From Oscillospiraceae bacterium (GTDB taxonomy: Bacteria > Bacillota > Clostridia > Oscillospirales > Oscillospiraceae): a stretch of DNA of 60,948 bases. The stretch is from contig CADAUZ010000023.1 in NCBI GenBank assembly GCA_902791215.1, forward strand, positions 1 through 60,948, in the 5' to 3' direction. The notes under the pieces are model-generated. The model searched no databases, was not told the origin of the DNA, and saw only the letters and a program-made list of their open reading frames with translations. A program made the position numbers and the translations under genes. The first letter of the stretch is position 1. Every line of letters starts with the position of its first letter. Of the stretch, positions 40,951-49,095 are shown one piece after another.

Positions 40951-43494
40951 ATGCGCAGAGGCGATCGCATCCTTATTACGCTCCTGGCGGCGGTCTTGCT
41001 GGCCGCTGCGGCCTTTGCCGCCCTGTTTGAGCGCTCCGCCGTACCGGCCCCCGTGAGCGCGGACGGAACATCGGAGGCAGCGCCGGTACGATCCTCACTC
41101 TTCACCCCGCGCACTGCCGCCAAGCAGACGCCGCAGCCCACGCCCAGGCCGGAGCGCACCCCCATGCCCGCCTCGCCGCTCAAGGACAAGCTGCGCATCA
41201 CGGAGATCATGGTGAAAAACCGCGCCGCCCTCTGCGATGAGGACGGGGATTTCCCCGACTGGATCGAGCTTACCAACGTCTCCGACGAAAAACTGGATCT
41301 CACCGACTGCCGCATCACCGACCGGGAGAAGCACTTCGGCTGGATCATGCCGGAGCTGAGTCTGGAGGGCGGCGAGCGTCTGGTGCTCTTTGCCTCCAAG
41401 AAGGACCGGCGGGAGGGTCTGCTGCACACGAATTTTGCCCTGTCGGAAAAGGACTGCGTGTGCCTCTATGACGCAAACGACCTGCCCGTGGACAGCGCCT
41501 TCTGTCTGGAGACCGAGGCGGACGTGGCGCTCAGGCTGGACGAGACGGGCGCCTGGCAGCAGAGCCTCTACCCCACGCCGGGCGAGGAAAACAGCGCCGA
41601 CGGCTATGCCCGCTGCCAGCTCAGGCTGGAGCCTGTCGGCCCCCTGGTCATCAGCGAGGCGGCGGTCAAAAACCTCGGCCTCAACGTGGCGGGCACCGAC
41701 AGCGACTGCGACTGGGTGGAGATCAAAAACATTTCGGATGCGCCTGTGCTGCTGTCCGATTACTACCTGTCCGACAAGGACGATCTGCCCTTCCTCTGGC
41801 GGCTGCCCGAGGAGGAGCTGGCCCCCGGGGCGACGACGGTCTTTGTCTGCGCCGACCCCGGCTCCGGTTTTTACGGCTCCACGCCCTGTACGGGCTTTGC
41901 CCTCAACGCCGTGAGCGAACAGCTCTATCTCACCAAAGCAAGCGGGGAGCGTATCGACTGGGCCAGTCTCCGGGACATTCCCGCGGGGGGCAGCTACGGC
42001 CGCATGGACGGCTGCGCGGGCTGGTTCTACTTTGCCGTGCCCACCCCCGGTGCCGCCAACAGCGACGGCTTTCGCCGCGTCAGCGCCATGCCGGTGAATC
42101 TCACGGCCGACGGCGTGTTTGAGGGCGTCAGCTCTGTGGAACTGGCCCTGGAGGGCGAGGGCGAGCTGCACTACACCGTCAACGGCTCCGCTCCCACAAA
42201 GGACAGCGTTTTCTACTCCGGCCCCATCCCGATCACCCATACCTGCGTTGTGAGCGTAAGGAGCTTTGAGCCGGGCGCTCTGCCGAGCCGTACCCTGACG
42301 CTGAGCTTCATCATGAACGAGGGCCACACCCTGCCTGTGGTGAGCTTCGCGGCGGAGGACGCGGAGGCCTTTGACAGTCTGTACGACGCGGGCGTCAAGC
42401 TCTACGAAATGCCCGGCACCCTCGCCTTCTTCCGGGGGGACGAGAGCTTCCATATCCACTGCGGCGTCAAGCTCAACGGTGAGACGAGCCTCATCATGCC
42501 AAAGAAAAACATGGCTGTCAAATTCCGCGGCGCCTACGGGGAGCCGACGCTGGAGCACGACCTCTTCGGCGGCGGCGTCACCTCCTTCACCGATCTGCTG
42601 CTGCGGGCCGGGCAGGACCAGTACCAGGGCATCGTGCGCAACGAGCTTGCCCAGAGTCTCGCCGGGAAGGCGGACACCGTCGTCATCAACCAGCGCAGCA
42701 TCTACTGTGTGCTCTATCTCAACGGAGAATATGCCGGTATCTACACCGTCAAGGAGCGGCCCAACGCCTCGCTCTATGCCGCCCTCGCGGGGGTGGACGA
42801 GGACAGTGTGGAGTGTCTGGAGGCCCCCGCTCCTTACGGCAGCGAGCTGTACAGGCAGACGGTGGAATTTGTCAACAGCAACGACATGACCGTCCAGGCA
42901 AACTACGAAAAATTCTGCGAGGCGGTGGACATCGACAGTCTCATCGACTGGCTGATTCTGGAGGGCTTCTGCGCCAACACCGACGTCACGAGCGGCAACC
43001 TCCGCTATGCCCGCTCCGCCGATGCCGACGGCAAGTGGCACCTGCTGTTTTATGATCTGGACGCAGCCTTCCGCAGCTTTGACAGCATCCAGAGCAATCT
43101 GCTCAACGACTACGGTGCGTCGGTCATTCAAGTGGCGTCTTTCTCGGTGCCGCTGATGAAAAACGCGCAGTTTCGCGATAAGTTCCTGACCCGCTCTGCC
43201 GAGCTTCTGGCGGGACCGCTGTCGAATAAATCCGTGCTGGAGGAGCTTGACCGCATGGTTGAGGAGCTTCGCCCCGAGGTGGGTCGCGATTACGCGCGCA
43301 TCGGGCACAGCGAAGCCTCCTGGGACAAAGCCATCCGAGAGCTCAGAAGCATGATCGCGGACCGGAACTGGCAGCAGGCCAATATCGACGGCCTGTGCCG
43401 CGCCTTTGGACTGGACGACGAAGCGCGGATCAAATACTTCGGGGAAATCGACGGCAGACTTGTAAAGGGAGGCGCGATCGAGAGTGCAAGCTGA
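40951..43494 (+). CDS. Secreted CotH-kinase-like protein with two lamin-tail domains
   Basis: The 847-residue protein has an N-terminal membrane/signal segment (about 7-26) and a Thr/Pro-rich linker (about 55-76). Two lamin-tail-like domains follow (about 80-210, ITEIMVKNRAALCDEDGDFPDWIELTN, and 225-360, ISEAAVKN...DWVEIKNIS). A chitobiase-type beta segment ending PLPSRTLTLSF-like comes next, then a CotH domain (about 460-780). The CotH core is visible in KKNMAVKFRGAYG, LYLNGEYAGIYTVKERPNASL and WHLLFYDLDAAFRSFD. Spore coat CotH phosphorylates coat proteins; secreted CotH with lamin-tail domains is a recognised bacterial architecture of unknown substrate. The sigma-A-type promoter argues against strictly mother-cell expression. 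It overlaps the next gene by 11 bases. Confidence 0.9.
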   Translation: MRRGDRILITLLAAVLLAAAAFAALFERSAVPAPVSADGTSEAAPVRSSLFTPRTAAKQTPQPTPRPERTPMPASPLKDKLRITEIMVKNRAALCDEDGDFPDWIELTNVSDEKLDLTDCRITDREKHFGWIMPELSLEGGERLVLFASKKDRREGLLHTNFALSEKDCVCLYDANDLPVDSAFCLETEADVALRLDETGAWQQSLYPTPGEENSADGYARCQLRLEPVGPLVISEAAVKNLGLNVAGTDSDCDWVEIKNISDAPVLLSDYYLSDKDDLPFLWRLPEEELAPGATTVFVCADPGSGFYGSTPCTGFALNAVSEQLYLTKASGERIDWASLRDIPAGGSYGRMDGCAGWFYFAVPTPGAANSDGFRRVSAMPVNLTADGVFEGVSSVELALEGEGELHYTVNGSAPTKDSVFYSGPIPITHTCVVSVRSFEPGALPSRTLTLSFIMNEGHTLPVVSFAAEDAEAFDSLYDAGVKLYEMPGTLAFFRGDESFHIHCGVKLNGETSLIMPKKNMAVKFRGAYGEPTLEHDLFGGGVTSFTDLLLRAGQDQYQGIVRNELAQSLAGKADTVVINQRSIYCVLYLNGEYAGIYTVKERPNASLYAALAGVDEDSVECLEAPAPYGSELYRQTVEFVNSNDMTVQANYEKFCEAVDIDSLIDWLILEGFCANTDVTSGNLRYARSADADGKWHLLFYDLDAAFRSFDSIQSNLLNDYGASVIQVASFSVPLMKNAQFRDKFLTRSAELLAGPLSNKSVLEELDRMVEELRPEVGRDYARIGHSEASWDKAIRELRSMIADRNWQQANIDGLCRAFGLDDEARIKYFGEIDGRLVKGGAIESAS

Positions 43495-44653
43495 AAAGCG
43501 TTCCCGCCTGCTTTTGGCGCTGTGCGGCGTGCTTTTGCTGCTTTTGTGCTGGCGCTGGCAGCGGATCTTCTATCTCATGTGCGCCGACTATATCCGCTCG
43601 GACATGCCGGCCCACATCGCTTTGGCCCTGGGGCACAACGACTACAGTCTCGCCTCTTACATTGTGCGCGTACTCTGGGCCCTGTTCGGCGAAGCCCGGG
43701 GGCAGACGCTCCTGTCTCTTGTGCTGACCGCAAACCAGTTACTCGGCGTTCTGACGGTCTGTTTTCTGCTGCGGCGGATGTTCCCAACACTCGATACGGC
43801 GCTTGCACTGCTTGCGGCGATTCTGGCTCACGTATGCGGGCCGTGGATTCTGCCGGGGCAGACAGAGATGTACCTCGGCGTATACAACGGAAACGTCCTG
43901 CACAACATGACGCTTCTGTTCAGCCGCACCCCCGTGCCGCTGGTGCTGCTGTTTTTCTTCCGGCTGTGGGACAGTCGGGAAAGCCGCCTGCGGCTTAAAG
44001 ACTGGCTGGGCCTTGCGCTGACGCTCGCGCTGTCCACCCTCTTTAAGCCCAGCTTTCTCGGCGCCTTTGCCCCGGCGGTGCTGGTCATGCTGATCTGGGA
44101 TTTCATAAAGACCCGCGCAAAGGGCTTCAAAAACGAGTTTCTGATCGGCTGCGCGGTGCTGCCCTCGGCAGCGGTGCTGTTGTGGAGCTCGTCGGTGCTG
44201 TTTGCGGAGGATTTTGCGGGCACAAGCTCGGGCGTTGCGCTGCGCGCGCTGACGCTCGGAGGGCTTCTGTCGCTGCTGGTGATGTACCTCAGGGGCCTGC
44301 TGCTGCCGCTCTGGAGCCACTTTACTCAGGGCGTGCGGGAGAATGAGCGCGGGCACCTGCGCATTGTGTGGGGAGTCCTGGGCGTCGCGATCCTGGAGGC
44401 GCTGACGCTGACGGAGACGGGCTTTCGCGCAAACGACGGCAACTTTGAGTGGGGCAGCCTCGCGCTGTACCCGACGGTCTTTGCCCTTGCCATCGCGCTG
44501 CTGATGCGCCTTTTGCAGCGCACCGACCGGAAAAAGCGTCCGGACGCTGTCAAGGCCGCCGTGGGCCTCGTCCTCCTGCTCGGCCACCTGGCGGTGGGAC
44601 TCTACTGCCTGTGGCGTCCCGGCCACGCGGGCTATGACTGGTTTTATTTTTGA
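43484..44653 (+). CDS. Polytopic membrane protein, possibly GT-C-like
   Basis: The 389-residue protein starts at a GTG overlapping the CotH gene, with GGGAGG 15 bases upstream. It has about ten membrane helices; the first outer loop carries YIRSDMPAHIALALGHNDYSL, with an Asp that recalls GT-C glycosyltransferases, and the end is short. No family was recognised with certainty. Its coupling to a secreted CotH-type protein suggests a joint envelope function such as surface glycan work, but that is inference. Confidence 0.65.
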   Translation: MQAEKRSRLLLALCGVLLLLLCWRWQRIFYLMCADYIRSDMPAHIALALGHNDYSLASYIVRVLWALFGEARGQTLLSLVLTANQLLGVLTVCFLLRRMFPTLDTALALLAAILAHVCGPWILPGQTEMYLGVYNGNVLHNMTLLFSRTPVPLVLLFFFRLWDSRESRLRLKDWLGLALTLALSTLFKPSFLGAFAPAVLVMLIWDFIKTRAKGFKNEFLIGCAVLPSAAVLLWSSSVLFAEDFAGTSSGVALRALTLGGLLSLLVMYLRGLLLPLWSHFTQGVRENERGHLRIVWGVLGVAILEALTLTETGFRANDGNFEWGSLALYPTVFALAIALLMRLLQRTDRKKRPDAVKAAVGLVLLLGHLAVGLYCLWRPGHAGYDWFYF

Positions 44654-44656
44654 TTG

Positions 44657-44705
44657 AAAAAGAGTGGGTAAATCCGCGGCTTTTGCGAATTTACCCATTC
44701 TTTTT
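44657..44705. terminator. Bidirectional terminator
   Basis: AAAAAGAGTGGGTAAAT faces ATTTACCCATTCTTTTT across a GC-rich loop, between convergent genes. Confidence 0.9.
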
Positions 44706-45391
44706 CACTTGATTCGCAGCGTCTTCAGGTACGTCTTCTGTGCGTCCGTGATGCGGAAGCTCTCCACCGCCTTCTGAATGGTCTTGTTGTGGGTCCAGGC
44801 ATCCAGGCGGCGCTGCTCCAGATACGGCAGCACGGCGCCGTACTGCTTGGCAAGGGCCGTGGCAAAGTACCAGGCCCGCATCATGTTGACGTAGTACTCC
44901 TCCGACTGTACTGCAGCCACCCATTCCGGGTACACGGGATCAAAGTCCGCATCCAGAAAATGCGCCATCAGCATCCCGATCCCAAAGCGCACGGTGTAGG
45001 TCTCCCCGGAGGCGATCCAGCACCGAGCAAGCGGCAGAAGTTCCGCGTGGTGCTTCCCGAACACCTTCGGCGATAGCTGGTCACAGGTGGCCCAGTTGTC
45101 GACGAAGGGCAGAAAGCGCTCCACCTCGTCCGCGCAGCGGTCGAAGTCCTTCATCTCCGAGAGGATAAAGGCGTGCAGCTGGTTTTCGTCAAAGCTTTCA
45201 TGGGGCAGCGCGTTCAGAAAGGCCCCCACGTCCGGCCGCCTGAGAAGCTGCTTTGCGTAAGTGCGCAGCGCTGGGGTGCGCACGCCGATCATGGTCTCAG
45301 GTCTTACTGTCGGTATAAGCTTTACCTGAAAGTCCCGGTACTTCTCATCCTGTTGGCGGTATAACTCCGCACGAATTTCTTCTGTGATCAT
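44705..45391 (-). CDS. DNA alkylation repair protein (AlkD-like HEAT repeat)
   Basis: The 228-residue all-helical protein matches the DNA alkylation repair enzyme family: DFQVKLIPTVRPETMIGVRTPALR at the start, VDNWATCDQLSPKVF in the centre and IQKAVESFRITDAQKTYLKTL at the end. AlkD-like glycosylases remove bulky or cationic N-alkylpurines. The start at 45391 follows GGGGGAG; the open frame continuing to 46228 crosses a promoter and is not coding. It is monocistronic. Confidence 0.92.
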   Translation of the reverse strand: MITEEIRAELYRQQDEKYRDFQVKLIPTVRPETMIGVRTPALRTYAKQLLRRPDVGAFLNALPHESFDENQLHAFILSEMKDFDRCADEVERFLPFVDNWATCDQLSPKVFGKHHAELLPLARCWIASGETYTVRFGIGMLMAHFLDADFDPVYPEWVAAVQSEEYYVNMMRAWYFATALAKQYGAVLPYLEQRRLDAWTHNKTIQKAVESFRITDAQKTYLKTLRIK

Positions 45392-45453
45392 ATTTCTCTC
45401 CCCCTTCTGTGTCCTTATGATACCCGAAGCGCCCCGTCCTTGCAAGACCGGGC

Positions 45454-45482
45454 TTGACGGCGCACGGCGCTTTCGGTATAGT
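45454..45482 (+). promoter_or_regulatory. Promoter of the acetyltransferase gene
   Basis: TTGACG (45454-45459), a 17-base spacer and TATAGT (45477-45482), 33 bases before the start codon. Confidence 0.8.
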
Positions 45483-45514
45483 AATCTTATTAAGGAAAGA
45501 AAGGACTGCCTGCC

Positions 45515-46126
45515 ATGTTTGACGAGCTTCACGACGGTTCCCTCTACTACCCCATGTCCGGGGAGATCCTGGACGTGCAGACCCGATGCCTGGAAAAGCT
45601 GTACGACTATAACCTCACCCGCCCCTCCGAGGCTGAGCGCCGCGCCGCGCTTTTGCGGGAGATGTTCTGCGAGATCGGCGAGGGCTGCTATATCGAGCCG
45701 CCCTTCCACGCCAACTGGGGCGGACACTTTGTCCACTTCGGCAAGAACGTCTACGCGAACTTCGGCCTGACCCTGGTGGACGACACCCACATCTACGTGG
45801 GCGACAACGTGATGTTCGGCCCGAACGTGGTGGTCGCAACGGCGGGGCACCCCATCCTGCCCGCGCTCCGGGAGCAGGGGCTTCAGTACAACGCCTCGGT
45901 GCACATCGGGAAAAACTGCTGGATCGGCGCGGGGGCGCTGGTGATGCCCGGCGTTACGATCGGGGAGGGCAGCGTCATCGGCGCGGGCAGCGTTGTGACG
46001 CGCGACGTGCCCGCAAACGTCGTGGCGGTGGGAAATCCCTGCCGTGTCCTGCGCCCGGTCGGCGAGCGCGACAGGCAGTTTTATTTCCGCGACAGGGCCA
46101 TCCCGGAGGCATATTTCAAGGACTGA
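45515..46126 (+). CDS. Maltose/galactoside O-acetyltransferase (LacA/Maa family)
   Basis: The 203-residue protein has the N-terminal Mac domain (MSGEILDVQTRCLEKLYDYN) and a left-handed beta-helix of hexapeptide repeats, with FHANWGGHFVHFGKNVYANFGLTLVD, NVVVATAGHPI (catalytic His) and IGAGSVVTRDVPANVVAVGNPCRVL. It acetylates a sugar hydroxyl from acetyl-CoA as a trimer. It has its own promoter; the actual sugar is unknown. Confidence 0.93.
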   Translation: MFDELHDGSLYYPMSGEILDVQTRCLEKLYDYNLTRPSEAERRAALLREMFCEIGEGCYIEPPFHANWGGHFVHFGKNVYANFGLTLVDDTHIYVGDNVMFGPNVVVATAGHPILPALREQGLQYNASVHIGKNCWIGAGALVMPGVTIGEGSVIGAGSVVTRDVPANVVAVGNPCRVLRPVGERDRQFYFRDRAIPEAYFKD

Positions 46127-46186
46127 GCGCGTATACTTCTGTGCTGCCGTCATTGTGAACAATCTGTATAATCTTTGCGCTTTTGC

Positions 46187-46215
46187 TTGACAAGGGGTGC
46201 AAAGAGGTGTATTCC
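46187..46215 (+). promoter_or_regulatory. Candidate promoter of the FUSC-HAD gene
   Basis: TTGACA (46187-46192), a 17-base spacer and TATTCC (46210-46215). A TATAAT at 46166-46171 without a clear -35 is an alternative. Confidence 0.6.
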
Positions 46216-46248
46216 TTCGTAAGCTCAACTGTGAGACAGGGAATTCCT

Positions 46249-47583
46249 ATGAACATAAACGAAAGCAAACAGAAGTTTTATCTGCCGCATATCGGCCAGC
46301 GCATTGTCAAGACGAGCATTGCCGTACTCATTACGCTGCTGGTCTACTATCTGCGCGGCTATCGCGGGGCCGCCATGCCCGCCGAGGCCGCCATCACCGC
46401 CATCATCTGCATGCAGCCATACGTGCGCGACACCCGCGATTTTGCCATCAGCCGCTTTCTCGGCACCTTCATCGGCGCCGCCTGGGGCCTGGGCTTTCTG
46501 CTGCTGATGCTGATTTTTCCCCGGATGGGGAGCGTCCTGCTGCTGGTGTACCTGCGCATGGCCATCGGCGTAATGCTGACGCTCTACACCTGCGTCCTGG
46601 TGCGCAGGCCCGACACCTCCGGCCAGGCGGCCATCGTGTTCATCTGCGTGGTCATCGCCTTTCCCGAGATCGAAGGCCCGCTGCAGCAGGCGCTGGAGCG
46701 CTTTGACGGCGTGTTGCTCGGCACCGCTGCCGCCATCGCGGTCAATGTCTTCCGCCTGCCGCGGGACAAGGAGCGAAACTTCGTCTTCTTTGTCAAAATC
46801 TCCGACCTCGTGCCCGACCGCTTCTCCACGCTGCCGGCGGCGGCCCGCTTCCGGCTCAATTACCTCTATGACGATGGGGCAAAAATCTGCCTCATGTCCG
46901 AGCATGCCCCCGCCTTTTTCACCCTCACCATGAGCCAGACCATGCTGAGTGTGCCCTTTATCGTCATGGACGGCGCGGCCATCTACGACGCAAACGAGAA
47001 CACCTACCTCCAGGCTGAGACGCTGGACACCCGGGAGTCCGCCTGCCTGCGGGAGCATCTGGACGCCATCGGTCTGGGCTATTTCCTCTACACCATCCAC
47101 CACGGCAAGGTCTGCATCTTCCACCGCGGCAGGCTGAACACCCAGGAGCAGGCCATCTTTGAGCGCATGAAGCGCTCCCCCTACCGCAGCTATCTGGAGG
47201 GGGAGATCTACCGGGACGACGAGATCGTATATCTCAAGATCATCGACGAGACGGACAAGATCCGGGTCCTGGCAAAGCGGCTTGCAGGTTACATGGAGGG
47301 GCGGAAGCTGCGCATGTCGGTCAAGCCCGAGTCCCTGCCCGGTGTGAGCGGGCTGTACTTCTACGCCGACACCGCCGATATGCCCCAGGCCGAAGAGCGC
47401 CTGATGCGCATGCTTCGCGAAAAGGAACCCCAGCTCAAGCCGCGCGAGGTGTTTTTGAAGACGCCCTACCGCTCGGAGCATGACGCGATGCACCTGCTGC
47501 ACCGCCTGGCAAACCTCTATGAACCCTTAAAGATCCTGCGCCTGTTCCCCCGCCTGCGCGAGAAGCTGATGAACGGCGATTGA
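46249..47583 (+). CDS. FUSC/aromatic-acid-exporter-like membrane protein fused to a degenerate HAD-like domain
   Basis: The 444-residue protein has an N-terminal half (about 15-185) with several membrane helices and the pattern KTSIAVLITLLVYYLRGYRG, TAIICMQPYVRDT and FLGTFIGAAWGL, like the FUSC/ArAE family. The C-terminal half (about 195-444) resembles a Cof-type HAD phosphatase (VPFIVMDGAAIYDANENTYL, HGKVCIFHRG), but the nucleophile motif DxDGT is replaced by KISDLV, so phosphatase activity is unlikely. The start is the ATG at 46249. It may be followed in one transcript by the HPr-like gene 18 bp downstream. Confidence 0.7.
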   Translation: MNINESKQKFYLPHIGQRIVKTSIAVLITLLVYYLRGYRGAAMPAEAAITAIICMQPYVRDTRDFAISRFLGTFIGAAWGLGFLLLMLIFPRMGSVLLLVYLRMAIGVMLTLYTCVLVRRPDTSGQAAIVFICVVIAFPEIEGPLQQALERFDGVLLGTAAAIAVNVFRLPRDKERNFVFFVKISDLVPDRFSTLPAAARFRLNYLYDDGAKICLMSEHAPAFFTLTMSQTMLSVPFIVMDGAAIYDANENTYLQAETLDTRESACLREHLDAIGLGYFLYTIHHGKVCIFHRGRLNTQEQAIFERMKRSPYRSYLEGEIYRDDEIVYLKIIDETDKIRVLAKRLAGYMEGRKLRMSVKPESLPGVSGLYFYADTADMPQAEERLMRMLREKEPQLKPREVFLKTPYRSEHDAMHLLHRLANLYEPLKILRLFPRLREKLMNGD

Positions 47584-47601
47584 ATAAGGAACGGAGTACC
47601 C

Positions 47602-47859
47602 ATGCAGTCATTCATGTATACCGTAAAAACCCCGGTCGGCCTGCACGCCAGGCACGCGGGGCTCATCGTGAAGGAAGCAAAGCTTTACCAGTCCGCCGTC
47701 ACCGTCACCCACGGCGAGCGCAGCGCCGACGCCCGGCACCTCATGGCGCTCATGACCCTCGGCGTCAAGCAGGGCGACGTGGTCCATGTCACGGTCGAGG
47801 GTGTGGACGAGGATGTGGCCGCGATCAAAATGAAGGCTTTGTTCTTCAAGCATTTTTAA
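47602..47859 (+). CDS. HPr-family phosphocarrier protein with altered Ser46 site
   Basis: The 85-residue protein keeps the HPr active site GLHARHAG with the phosphorylated histidine and following arginine, though Pro18 is His. The regulatory serine segment KSIMGVMSLG is replaced by RHLMALMTLG, so HPr-kinase control at Ser46 is lost. It may be a dedicated or auxiliary phosphocarrier rather than the main PTS HPr. AAGGAACGGAG precedes the ATG, and it lies 18 bp after the FUSC-HAD gene. Confidence 0.88.
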   Translation: MQSFMYTVKTPVGLHARHAGLIVKEAKLYQSAVTVTHGERSADARHLMALMTLGVKQGDVVHVTVEGVDEDVAAIKMKALFFKHF

Positions 47860-47862
47860 AAT

Positions 47863-48127
47863 ACGGGCGCGTTGCAAAATACCAGTTTTCACAAAACACA
47901 GCCTTATGAGCGTAGGGGAGGGGCGCCTGTGCCCTCTATGGGTATGCCCCTCCCGGCAGTACAGCACAACCATAAAAAAACAATGTACGGCGAAATCGTA
48001 GCATTTTACGAAATCGCCGTACATTTTTCGTAGTTCAAGTCTGTCGTGCGCGGGAGAGGCAAGCCCCTCCCCTACTGCCGGGAAGTATCACATTTACAGG
48101 TACAACCCCATTTTGCAACGCGCCCGT
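47863..48127. mobile_element. Nested palindromic MITE-like element, family A copy 3 (complete)
   Basis: A 265-bp non-coding element with perfect 18-base terminal inverted repeats, ACGGGCGCGTTGCAAAAT (47863-47880) and its complement (48110-48127). Inside lie the same GC-rich palindromes and the ATGTACGGCGA...CGCCGTACAT hairpin as in copy 1, which it matches in opposite orientation. No clear target duplication or transposase is seen. It fills the 270-bp gap between the HPr-like gene and the frameshifted acyltransferase. Confidence 0.85.
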
Positions 48128-48129
48128 CG

Positions 48130-48874
48130 TTATCTCCCGAAAAGCAGCATGCAGATCCCCATCAAAATCGGCTGGTGGAGCATGTAGACCCAGATGGTTT
48201 TTCTCCCGATCGCGGACAGCAGCGGGATCTTTATACGCGCGACACGCTGCAGGGGCCTGCTCCGTTCCAGGAGTCTCCCCAGAAACCACCCGCAGAGAAA
48301 CAGCAGATACCAGGGCAGCATGGGAAAATAATCACCGGAGCGAAAAGCCGGGTCGGGAAAGCCCAGCGGCGCGAGGACGCGGTAACGGTAAATCCCCGCG
48401 GGCAGGCGGTACAGGAACGGCCCGAAGCCGAGATATCCGCTGTCCACATTCTTGAGCAGCAGAAACAGCGCAAAGCAGACCGCAAGCCCCGGCAGGATTG
48501 GCAGTCTTTTGAGGCCCTTTTCCAGCGCCATTGTAAGCAAAATCGCGCAGCCCATGAAGTTCAGGATGCCGAACCAAATTGCTTCCTCCGGCATGACGAT
48601 CAGCGTGACAAGCGTGATGACCAGCCCGCAGGTGTTGAGAAGCAGTCCCCGGCGCAGATTGTTCCTTTTTCCGAAGTGATAAGACACCCCCGCAATCAGG
48701 ATAAAGGTCCAGCAGATGCACTGCTGCCAGACACGCGCCGCCGGGCGCAGGAAAAAACTGCGGGTCCCGCCCGTAGACCACGTTCACGTCGAACAGAAAG
48801 TGGTAGGCCAGCATATTCACCAGCGCAAGACCGCGCAGGGCGTCGATGAGATGATAGCGCCTGTCCTCTTTCAT
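48130..48874 (-). pseudogene. Heparan-alpha-glucosaminide N-acetyltransferase-like membrane protein, frameshifted
   Basis: The N-terminal part (MKEDRRYHLIDALRGLALVNMLAYHF, from 48874) and the C-terminal part (WQQCICWTFILIAGVSYHFG to YMLHQPILM) of one DUF1624/HGSNAT-like protein lie in different frames. The break is at a run of six A (plus strand, 48752-48757). With one base fewer the frame reads continuously as QFFLRPAARVWQQ. The whole would be about 248 residues with several membrane helices. It may be a true mutation, a phase-variable tract, or a sequencing error. AGGAG precedes the start. The 221-bp gap after 48874 holds the cysK promoter only. Confidence 0.85.
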
Positions 48875-49024
48875 GGGCACACTCCTAATATTCAATCACT
48901 TGCGGCGCGATGTCCGCGTCGCGGCCGCACAGGATGTCCGCGCAGCCGGGGCTTTTTCAATTTACCATCCGGAGCGCGCAATGTCAAACAGAGAAACAAC
49001 TTCATAGAATAATAAGAAAACAAG

Positions 49025-49053
49025 GTGACAAGCCGCTGAAAACCTGCTATAAT
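49025..49053 (+). promoter_or_regulatory. Promoter of cysK
   Basis: GTGACA (49025-49030), a 17-base spacer and TATAAT (49048-49053), 42 bases before the start codon. No T-box or SAM-type leader fits in this short space. Confidence 0.7.
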
Positions 49054-49095
49054 ATCTCCGCTTTTGCTGAAACCTGTAAGTGAGGTAACCGGAAC

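Noticed and set aside
41095-43308. 737-codon minus-strand frame opposite the CotH gene
   Set aside because: Third-position GC bias keeps the opposite strand open. The product lacks motifs and the plus strand encodes CotH.
45392-46228. Upstream extension of the AlkD-like frame
   Set aside because: It crosses the acetyltransferase gene and its promoter on the other strand; the AlkD homology begins at the ATG at 45391 with a good ribosome binding site.
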